The translations under genes and the position numbers were made by a program. A stretch of DNA of 28,028 bases from CAWJHE01 sp964614855 (lineage in GTDB: Bacteria > Chloroflexota > Anaerolineae > Anaerolineales > UBA4823), in assembly GCA_964614855.1 (NCBI GenBank), contig CAZTMX010000013.1, forward strand, positions 1 to 28,028. Direction: 5' to 3'. Shown here piece by piece: positions 22,220 to 28,028 of this stretch (positions within the stretch are counted from its first letter, which is position 1; every line of letters starts with the position of its first letter). The notes beneath the pieces are model-generated. The model saw nothing but the letters and a program-made list of their open reading frames with translations, was not told where the DNA came from and searched no databases.

Positions 22220-22855
22220 ATGTTAGAAATTCACTCATTTGTCCTGGGGCCTTTTGCCACTAATGCCTACCTGGTTGCCGATACGCAAACCAACCGGGCG
22301 GTAGCCATCGATCCGGGCTGGGATGGGGCAGCGATGGCAAAAGTGCTGCAAAGCCGAGCCTGGAGGCTGGAGGCGGTGTGGTTAACGCATGCGCACTTTG
22401 ACCATTTCGCCGGTGTTGCCGGACTCATAAAAACCCTGGGCAAAGATGCACCGGTGGCTTTGCATCCGGCGGATATGGCATTGTGGCAGGCCAATGGTGA
22501 AGCGCGTTCCTTTGGGATTCGGATTGATCCTGGTCCAGAACCCAGCATATCGCTGGAGCACCTGCAAGTGTTAACTGTGGGAGAGCAAGAGTTCCAGGTG
22601 CGCCACGCGCCGGGTCACACACCGGGGCATGTGATCTTCTACTGCCAAAGCAGCCAGCTTGCTTTTTGCGGGGATGTCATATTTCTGGATGGCATTGGGC
22701 GGACAGACTTTCCTGGCGGCAGCTACCCGGCGCTGCGCCAGAGCATTCAAGCCCAAATCCTGACCTTGCCTGATGACACACGTTTGCTGTGCGGACACGG
22801 GGACGAAACTAGCGTGGGCAGGGAGCGGGAATACAATCCCTTCCTTTATGAATAA
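22220..22855 (+). CDS. MBL-fold metallo-hydrolase, glyoxalase II-like
   Basis: The 211-aa protein has the metallo-beta-lactamase metal site: H57, H59, D61 and H62 (THAHFDHFAG), H133 (APGHTPGH), D152 (CGDVIF) and H193 (CGHGDET), enough for two metal ions. The overall pattern resembles the YcbL / glyoxalase II-like group of thioester hydrolases, but it lacks the extra C-terminal substrate domain of true glyoxalase II, so the substrate is uncertain. The ATG follows AAAGAGG (22207-22213) by 6 nt. It shares a transcript with the membrane protein upstream and ends in a bidirectional terminator. Confidence 0.85.
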   Translation: MLEIHSFVLGPFATNAYLVADTQTNRAVAIDPGWDGAAMAKVLQSRAWRLEAVWLTHAHFDHFAGVAGLIKTLGKDAPVALHPADMALWQANGEARSFGIRIDPGPEPSISLEHLQVLTVGEQEFQVRHAPGHTPGHVIFYCQSSQLAFCGDVIFLDGIGRTDFPGGSYPALRQSIQAQILTLPDDTRLLCGHGDETSVGREREYNPFLYE

Positions 22856-22856
22856 A

Positions 22857-22893
22857 AAAGCTCCGGCTGCTGGAATACGACAGCCGGAGCTTT
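22857..22893. terminator. Bidirectional intrinsic terminator
   Basis: AAAGCTCCGGCTG (22857-22869) pairs perfectly with CAGCCGGAGCTTT (22881-22893): thirteen base pairs with an 11-nt loop. An A-run lies on the left (AATAAAAAAG) and a T-rich tail on the right, so it can terminate both the + strand MBL gene and the - strand rny gene, which converge on it. Confidence 0.88.
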
Positions 22894-22913
22894 CTAAATC
22901 TTATTTGGCTTGA

Positions 22914-24467
22914 TTACTTGGCGTAATCTACTGAGCGCGTCTCGCGGATAACGGTCACCTTAATTTGACCTGGATACTGCATGCTTTCTTCGATCGATTT
23001 GGCTACATTGCGCGCCATGCGGATGCTTTCCAAATCATCAATTTCTTCCGGCTTGACAAAAATGCGAATTTCCCGACCGGCTTGCAGGGCAAAGCTTTGC
23101 ACAACGCCCTTCTGGTTGTTGGCGATTTCTTCCAGTGAGCGCACTCGCTTAAGATATTGATCCAGGCTTTCCCGCCGTGCCCCCGGCCTCGCCCCCGAGA
23201 TAGCATCCGCCGCTTCGACAATCGCGGCTTCTACCGTGTCTTGATCCACTTCGTGGTGATGGGAGGCGATCGCATTGACCACTTTTGCTGGCAGACCATA
23301 GCGTTTTGCTATCTCTGCGCCAAGCTGGGCATGCGTGCCTTCCATGTTGTGGTCCACCGCTTTTCCCAGGTCGTGCAGCAGCGCGGCCATGCGGGCGGTT
23401 TCAACATCTGCGCCCAACTCGGTGGCAATAACCGCAGCAATCTTGGCGGTTTCAACGGCGTGGTAAAGCTGGTTTTGCCCGTAGGATGTGCGGTATTTCA
23501 GCCGGCCCAGGATTTTGATCACCTCTGGGTGCAAAGCGGGGACACCGGCTTCATAAATTGCCTGTTCTCCTGCCTCGATAATGCTGCGGTCGACTTCCTT
23601 TTGCTCGGCCTTCAGGACCTTCTCGATATGCGCCGGGTGGATACGCCCATCCTGGATCAACTTGGCCAGCGACCTGCGGGCCACTTCACGCCGCACCGGG
23701 TCAAAACAGGATATTGTGACGGCTTCGGGGGTGTCATCCACGATGACATCAACACCCGCAGCCTGTTCAAAGGCGTGGATATTGCGCCCGTTGCGCCCGA
23801 TGATGCGCCCTTTCATTTCGTCGGATGGGATTTCGACGACTGAGGTTGTCACTTCGATCACATGCTCAGAAGCCACGCGCTGGATGGCAGCGGTGATCAG
23901 CTTGCGCGCCCGGTTGTCGCCTTCCTCGCGCGCTTCCTGTTCGATTTGGCGGATGATGCGGGCCATATCTGCGCGCGCATCTTTTTCAACGTCAGCCAGT
24001 AATATCGCCCGGGCTTCTTCTTCGGTCAGATTCGAAATGCGCTGTAATTCTTCCATTTCTTTGGCATGCAACTTTTCGATATCGTTAGCGCGTTTATCCA
24101 GGGCACTCTGGCGTTTGTTGATATTCTGCTCGCGCTTTTCCATGCGGTCCAGGCGGTTATCAAGTTCTTCACGGCGTTTTGTCAGGCGGTCTTCTTCTTT
24201 TGTCAGATCGTTGCGTTTGCGATCTATATCGCTTTCAGCTTTTTGCAGGACCTTTAGCGCCTGGTCGCGCGCCTGGATTTCCATCAGCCGTGCGGATTCT
24301 TTGGCTTCTTCAAGTAAGCGATCAGCTTCATCCTTTTTCTGTAACTTTGCTTTTTCAACCAGCCGTTCCTTGTATTTGGAACCCAGGTAGAGGCCAGCAG
24401 CAATTGAGATTGCGATCAGGATAAGCCCAATTGTTATTAATGTAGGAACAGTTAATGGAATACGCAT
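22914..24467 (-). CDS. rny: Ribonuclease Y
   Basis: RNase Y (517 aa) is a membrane-anchored endoribonuclease that starts mRNA decay. The order is a membrane helix (residues 7-28), a long charged coiled coil (about 30-195), a KH domain (about 205-270, with RIIGRNGRNIHAFEQ), and an HD domain (about 330-425, with LLHDLGKAVDH as the metal site). Length and order are normal. Its ATG overlaps the recX stop by one base (TAATG on the minus strand), so the two are probably translated together. Given several long hairpins in the ribosomal cluster, this enzyme is one plausible processor of those mRNAs. Confidence 0.97.
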   Translation of the reverse strand: MRIPLTVPTLITIGLILIAISIAAGLYLGSKYKERLVEKAKLQKKDEADRLLEEAKESARLMEIQARDQALKVLQKAESDIDRKRNDLTKEEDRLTKRREELDNRLDRMEKREQNINKRQSALDKRANDIEKLHAKEMEELQRISNLTEEEARAILLADVEKDARADMARIIRQIEQEAREEGDNRARKLITAAIQRVASEHVIEVTTSVVEIPSDEMKGRIIGRNGRNIHAFEQAAGVDVIVDDTPEAVTISCFDPVRREVARRSLAKLIQDGRIHPAHIEKVLKAEQKEVDRSIIEAGEQAIYEAGVPALHPEVIKILGRLKYRTSYGQNQLYHAVETAKIAAVIATELGADVETARMAALLHDLGKAVDHNMEGTHAQLGAEIAKRYGLPAKVVNAIASHHHEVDQDTVEAAIVEAADAISGARPGARRESLDQYLKRVRSLEEIANNQKGVVQSFALQAGREIRIFVKPEEIDDLESIRMARNVAKSIEESMQYPGQIKVTVIRETRSVDYAK

Positions 24468-25120
24468 TAGTAAACCCCTTCTTCCGGAATATTGTTGGTA
24501 TGGTGGGTTTCGGACCAGAGCCGGGGGAGCGTAGAGGAGATTACCTCATACGTAAAGCCCCGTTGGTTGAGAAACCGGTATAGTTTCAGGCGAAATTCAC
24601 TCCATTCCAGGTCTTTGTACCTGTTGGCGTGTTTCAGGCCTGCCTGGTAGGCCAATTCACCTTCGTCGATTTCTTGAAGCGCTTCATCGATCAAGGCTTC
24701 CCCCACACCGCGCTGGCGTAATTCGTAGACCAGGGCTCGGCGGCCGCGCGGACGCAGTGCGCTGCGGTTTTCGATCCAGGCTTCGGTGAAACGTGCATCA
24801 TCCACCCAGCCGTTCGACTTGAGCCGCTCGATAATCACCTCGGCTGCCTCTTCGGAAAGCTCGTATTCAGCCAGCTTGCGCCGGATTTCATCCTGTGTCC
24901 TCGGCCTGTAGCTGAGCAAGTTGAGAATTTTTTGATAGGCCTTCTCTTGCTCGTCTTCAGACCTGAGCCTGGCGATTTTCTCGTCATCGATATCCTGACC
25001 TACTTCAAGCCAGGCTGCAGTGATGCGCTGCAAGCTAAATGCGTATTCGCCGTCCAGGAATATGTTCACCCGTTGTGGGTTGCGTTTTTGTGCGGTTAGC
25101 GCAGTTATACGATGTTCCAT
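24467..25120 (-). CDS. recX: Regulatory protein RecX
   Basis: RecX (217 aa) binds RecA filaments and limits their extension. The protein is built of the typical three-helix repeats, with LLSYRPRTQDEIRRKL, NGWVDDARFTEAWIENRSALRPRGRRALVYELRQRGV and FLNQRGFTYEVI as recognisable parts. The frame is open to 25243, but the ATG at 25120 (MEHRITALTAQK) gives the family's normal N-terminus. The ribosome binding site is weak (GGA). It lies between a recA-like gene and rny, which is the order expected around a real recA, so its partner may be that divergent RecA or another copy elsewhere. Confidence 0.88.
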   Translation of the reverse strand: MEHRITALTAQKRNPQRVNIFLDGEYAFSLQRITAAWLEVGQDIDDEKIARLRSEDEQEKAYQKILNLLSYRPRTQDEIRRKLAEYELSEEAAEVIIERLKSNGWVDDARFTEAWIENRSALRPRGRRALVYELRQRGVGEALIDEALQEIDEGELAYQAGLKHANRYKDLEWSEFRLKLYRFLNQRGFTYEVISSTLPRLWSETHHTNNIPEEGVY

Positions 25121-25451
25121 CGTCCAAAAACCCGTTCTTAAAAAATAAAACCATGATCCTGCCAGATGGGACCATGGCCGTGAAATTAACTCGATTGATC
25201 TCAGTTGTGGACTTTGTCCCTTACCAAGAGGAGAATCAGTCATTCGATAGAATTAGGCCGATTCCGCCCTGGGAAGGGTCAAAAATCTGTATCGCTATTG
25301 AAAGTTGGTTATGTCATATAACCAGTCATCACCAGATTTTCCCGACATCAGCCCTATCTGTTTAATAAATAAGGGCTGTACTCTCACCAGTGCAATCCAT
25401 CTTCCGAGATCGGATAGTTAAAAAGCTACACGTAAAAACCGCGCTGCTTAT
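25121..25451. other. 331-nt gap between recA-like gene and recX
   Basis: No convincing gene. It holds a perfect seven-base palindrome, TGGTTAT (25306-25312), spacer GTCAT, ATAACCA (25318-25324), which has the form of an operator for a dimeric repressor. A second hairpin, CAGCCCT (25349-25355) with AGGGCTG (25372-25378), has a 16-nt loop and no T-run. No clear promoter for recX was found. Short reading frames on either strand show no recognisable protein. Confidence 0.4.
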
Positions 25452-26390
25452 TCACGCCTTGGCCGCCAATAATGGATAAATAAAATTTGCGGCAGGAAAT
25501 AACTTTTGGCGAATTTCCTGGGTAATCTGCCGGCTCAGGGTGGGGTTGCCTTTCAGAAAATCGATGCTTAGTGAATGACTTTCACCAAGCTTCAGGTCTC
25601 TGTAGGAGTAGCAACTTGTCTCACACTGGATTACAGCTAGCTGAACGCCAAGATCTAAAAGCTCGCCTTGCTTATTAATTCCATTATTATACATTATATC
25701 AAGTTTATGAGAAGGACGACAATAGGCAAATCCGTTCTTTAATATTCGGATATTTACTTTTTCTCCGATTGCCTGGTTTTTGTTGAGTATTAAAGCATGC
25801 GGGGTCAGTTGCAGCCGGGTGGCAGCGTGTAATTTCAGCGCCAGCCGGGCGGTGTTTTTTGCCAGGTTGTGATAAACGCTGCCGCTGCGCCTGGGGAATT
25901 CTGTGTTGCTTACCAGTAAGATTACCTGGTGCTTTTCTAAAACCGGCTTCAAGCGGCTAAGGAAGTGTGCAAACAGCTCGTCATCTTCTTCTGGCTGAGG
26001 ATCAACGGCGAGGTCAATGGGGTCGCCGCTCCGCACCAATGCGCCCAGGCTGTCCAAAACGATAAGCTGGATGCTTCCGCTGCGAGCGAAGGTTTCAATC
26101 ATATCCAGCACGGTCTCCAGGTTGTTGGATTGCGCGATGAAAACGTGATCGTTGTCCACACCGCAAGCCTGCACATATGACAGTGTCAGACCCAAGTCGG
26201 CGTCAAAGTAGGCGCAGAATTCACCTGCCTGGCTGGCTTCTGCCAGGATGCTCAGGCAAAGTGAGGTTTTCCCGCTTGAGTCGGGGCCGGTTATCTCAAC
26301 CACCTGCCCGCGCACCAGACCTCCCAGGATCAACGCTTGATCCAGGAAAAGCGAGCCTGTTGAAAGAATGTCGCTTGCATGCTGAGCGAT
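25452..26390 (-). CDS. Divergent RecA-like ATPase, possibly ATC start
   Basis: This protein (312 aa from ATC at 26390) aligns with the RecA core. Walker A is GPDSSGKTS (35-43) and Walker B LIVLD (109-113); STGSLFLD (10-17), DIMYNNGI and GELLDLGV are RecA-specific. Changes from E. coli RecA: E96 is Asp (D65), Q194 is Thr (T163), K250 is Gly (G220), while K248 is kept (K218). The L1 motif (GDSHMGL-type) and the L2 motif (QIR and GGNALKF-type) are gone. The N-terminal helix used for filament formation is absent, as is the acidic C-terminal tail. The only ordinary start in frame is TTG at 26333, which would cut off STGSLFLD. GGAGGT (26402-26397) is placed 6 nt before ATC at 26390, and a promoter precedes it. 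Either a specialised RecA paralogue or a decaying recA. Confidence 0.75.
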   Translation of the reverse strand: MAQHASDILSTGSLFLDQALILGGLVRGQVVEITGPDSSGKTSLCLSILAEASQAGEFCAYFDADLGLTLSYVQACGVDNDHVFIAQSNNLETVLDMIETFARSGSIQLIVLDSLGALVRSGDPIDLAVDPQPEEDDELFAHFLSRLKPVLEKHQVILLVSNTEFPRRSGSVYHNLAKNTARLALKLHAATRLQLTPHALILNKNQAIGEKVNIRILKNGFAYCRPSHKLDIMYNNGINKQGELLDLGVQLAVIQCETSCYSYRDLKLGESHSLSIDFLKGNPTLSRQITQEIRQKLFPAANFIYPLLAAKA

Positions 26391-26396
26391 GTTGCT

Positions 26397-26402
26397 ACCT
26401 CC
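26397..26402 (-). promoter_or_regulatory. Perfect Shine-Dalgarno 6 nt before an ATC codon
   Basis: GGAGGT on the minus strand is followed after six bases by ATC (26390-26388), in frame with the recA-like gene. No ATG, GTG or TTG lies in frame between the preceding stop (TAA, 26441-26439) and the TTG at 26333. An out-of-frame ATG (26380) opens only a 16-codon peptide whose TGA overlaps that TTG. Confidence 0.55.
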
Positions 26403-26435
26403 AGAGGGGGTGATTTCCCAATCAATCCCTGATTT

Positions 26436-26464
26436 AGTTTACAAGATTCTATGCTCACTGGCAA
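26436..26464 (-). promoter_or_regulatory. Promoter candidate for the recA-like gene
   Basis: On the minus strand TTGCCA (26464-26459; five of six matches) and TAAACT (26441-26436; four of six) are separated by 17 nt. Transcription from about 26429 would give a leader of about 39 nt that includes GGAGGT (26402-26397). That leader fits translation beginning near the ATC at 26390 and not at the much later TTG at 26333. Prediction only. Confidence 0.5.
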
Positions 26465-26494
26465 GATCAGCGAGCAAAAAAACAACCTGTAGCG

Positions 26495-26500
26495 TATAAT
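26495..26500 (+). promoter_or_regulatory. Consensus -10 element upstream of maeB
   Basis: A perfect TATAAT lies 38 nt before the maeB ATG. At 17 nt upstream the hexamer is GAGCAA, a poor -35 match, so activity may depend on the AT-rich flanks or an activator. It diverges from the recA-like promoter about 30 nt away. Confidence 0.45.
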
Positions 26501-26538
26501 TTATATCAACAAATAATCCACCAGAAAGGATGAGGGAG

Positions 26539-28028
26539 ATGACGAAAATCACGCGTGAAGATGCACTGGAATACCATCGTCTGGATGGCAAACCTGGTAA
26601 GGTAGCTATTGTGCCAACCAAGCCAATGGCGACACAGAGAGACCTGGGATTGGCTTATACGCCTGGTGTCGCCGTCCCTGTGCTGGAGATAGAAAAAGAC
26701 CCGGACCTGGCATATGAATACACCTCCAAGGGTAACCTGGTTGCTGTGGTTTCAAATGGCACAGCGATTCTTGGGTTAGGGGATCGCGGCGCCCTGGCGA
26801 GCAAGCCTGTGATGGAAGGCAAAGGCGTGCTCTTCAAGAAGTTTGCCGATGTGGATGTCTTTGATATTGAGCTCAACTCGCATGATCCGGAAGTCATCAT
26901 CCAGGTGGTGGCTGCGATCTCGCCGACTTTTGGTGGAATCAACCTGGAAGATATCAAAGCGCCGGAGTGTTTTTATGTTGAGGAGACGCTCAAGGCCATG
27001 TTGGATATCCCGGTGTTTCATGACGACCAGCACGGCACAGCCATCATTTCTGGGGCAGCGTTGGTGAATGCTGTTGAAATCGTGGGGAAAAAACTGGAGG
27101 ATGTCCGTATTACCATCTCGGGCGCGGGCGCTTCGGCAATATCCTGCGCGGAGCTGGCAATCCACTTGGGTGTGCGGCGCGAACATGTCACCCTGGTCGA
27201 TTCGCGCGGGGTGGTCTATCGAGGTCGTACCCAGGGGATGAATAAATACAAGGAGCGCCTGGCGGTGGATACCGACCGGCGCACGTTGGCGGATGCTGTG
27301 CGCGGGGCGGATGTATTCTACGGCCTCTCGGTGGCGGATATCCTTACAGAAGAGATGGTGAAAACCATGGCTGAGAGCCCATTGATCTTTGCCATGGCGA
27401 ACCCCGATCCGGAGATCAAATATGAACTGGCGCGGGCCGCGCGCCCGGATGCCATCGTGGCTACGGGTCGCTCCGATTACCCCAACCAGATCAACAATGT
27501 CTTGGGGTTCCCCTTCATCTTCCGCGGCGCCCTGGATGTACGCGCCAAAGCGATCAATGAAGAAATGAAGGTGGCCGCTTCCAAAGCCCTGGCGCAGCTT
27601 ACACGTGAAGATGTACCGGATAGCGTACTGCGCGCCTATGGGCTTGAAAGCCTGAAGTTTGGCCCGGAATACATTATTCCAAAACCACTAGATCCGCGTG
27701 TGATGTTGTGGGAATCGCCGGCGGTCGCCAAAGCTGCCATGGAAACCGGTGTGGCCAGGAAGACGATCGATATCGATGAGTATAAGGAACAATTGGCTTT
27801 CCGCCTGGCTAAAGATGAGCAGGTGCGCCACTTCATTCTGCACCAGGCACAAAAATGCGAACCGAAGAAACGGGTCGTATTCGCCGAGGGAGAAGAAGCG
27901 AAAATCCTACGAGCGGCAGCACAGATTGCAGGCGATGGGATTGGCGATGTGATCCTGATTGGTCGGGAAGAAGTCATCCAGGATAAGATGAAGACTTTAG
28001 GATTGGATTGCAAACCCAGCATAGTCAA
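26539..28028 (+). CDS. maeB: NADP-type malic enzyme with phosphotransacetylase-like domain, 3' truncated
   Basis: The frame is open from ATG 26539 to the window end (496 codons seen; the family is about 750). Malic enzymes decarboxylate malate to pyruvate with NADP or NAD. Visible hallmarks are LAYTPGVA (38-45, catalytic Tyr40), EGKGVLFKKFADVDVFDIE (93-111), HDDQHGTA (161-168, metal site) and the dinucleotide motif ISGAGASA (193-200). From about residue 440 the sequence (RVVFAEGEEAKILRAA) enters a phosphotransacetylase-like domain, as in E. coli MaeB, where that part is regulatory. AAGGA (26526-26530) is 8 nt ahead of this ATG; an ATG at 26530 overlaps that site and is less likely. Confidence 0.93.
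   Translation, partial: MTKITREDALEYHRLDGKPGKVAIVPTKPMATQRDLGLAYTPGVAVPVLEIEKDPDLAYEYTSKGNLVAVVSNGTAILGLGDRGALASKPVMEGKGVLFKKFADVDVFDIELNSHDPEVIIQVVAAISPTFGGINLEDIKAPECFYVEETLKAMLDIPVFHDDQHGTAIISGAALVNAVEIVGKKLEDVRITISGAGASAISCAELAIHLGVRREHVTLVDSRGVVYRGRTQGMNKYKERLAVDTDRRTLADAVRGADVFYGLSVADILTEEMVKTMAESPLIFAMANPDPEIKYELARAARPDAIVATGRSDYPNQINNVLGFPFIFRGALDVRAKAINEEMKVAASKALAQLTREDVPDSVLRAYGLESLKFGPEYIIPKPLDPRVMLWESPAVAKAAMETGVARKTIDIDEYKEQLAFRLAKDEQVRHFILHQAQKCEPKKRVVFAEGEEAKILRAAAQIAGDGIGDVILIGREEVIQDKMKTLGLDCKPSIV

Noticed and set aside
23157..23843. 228-codon plus-strand frame inside rny
   Set aside because: Antisense shadow of the KH and HD region of RNase Y with no recognisable motif.
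23581..24390. 269-codon plus-strand frame inside rny
   Set aside because: It is very rich in Ser and Arg, the composition expected from reading the RNase Y coiled coil backwards; rny is certain.
1..28028. CRISPR arrays, tRNA or rRNA genes, insertion sequences, phage genes
   Set aside because: No regularly spaced repeats, cloverleaf-like segments, transposase or integrase proteins were seen anywhere in the window.

Overview
The window is one continuous bacterial chromosomal segment. It is dominated by the tuf/S10/spc/alpha ribosomal-protein super-cluster on the + strand (1-17429), followed by a mixed housekeeping and metabolic region (17533-28028). Moderate GC, the gene set (zinc-ribbon forms of S14, S4 and L36, an L24 with a Cys-rich tail, RNase Y, a YabN-MazG fusion, a tryptophanase) and the general protein style suggest a Chloroflexota bacterium, perhaps class Anaerolineae. 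This is inferred from memory of the families, not from a database search.

Layout. 1-56 is the 3' end of tuf. 68-4934 is the S10 block (rpsJ, rplC, rplD, rplW, rplB, rpsS, rplV, rpsC, rplP). 4934-12389 holds rpmC, rpsQ and the spc block (rplN, rplX, rplE, rpsZ, rpsH, rplF, rplR, rpsE, rpmD, rplO, secY, adk, map). A consensus-like promoter at 12416-12444 then drives the alpha block (rpmJ, rpsM, rpsK, rpsD, rpoA, rplQ, truA). infA, often found between map and rpmJ, is not there. A second promoter-like site at the end of truA precedes rplM-rpsI. Most genes are separated by a few bases, but several gaps are long (70-204 nt) and hold clear hairpins: rpsJ-rplC, rpsC-rplP, rpsH-rplF, rplR-rpsE, rpmJ leader, rpsM-rpsK and rpsD-rpoA. 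These are candidates for autoregulatory or processing elements.

From 17533: a YabN-MazG-type NTP pyrophosphohydrolase (+), convergent with a tnaA-methyltransferase pair (-). Divergent from that pair are a membrane-anchored protein of unknown function and an MBL-fold hydrolase (+). A bidirectional terminator (22857-22893) separates these from a leftward recA-like/recX/rny locus. The window ends inside a malic enzyme-phosphotransacetylase fusion gene (maeB type) transcribed rightward.

The most unusual item is the recA-like gene (25452-26390, minus strand). It lies upstream of recX and rny, the order expected for recA, and it keeps Walker A, Walker B and the C-terminal part of the RecA core. 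It lacks the N-terminal polymerisation segment, has lost recognisable L1 and L2 DNA-binding loop motifs, and differs at three positions tied to inter-subunit ATP hydrolysis. It also has no ordinary start codon that would include its conserved STGSLxLD segment; an ATC codon lies 6 nt after a perfect GGAGGT. This is either a divergent RecA paralogue with a new role or a decaying recA.
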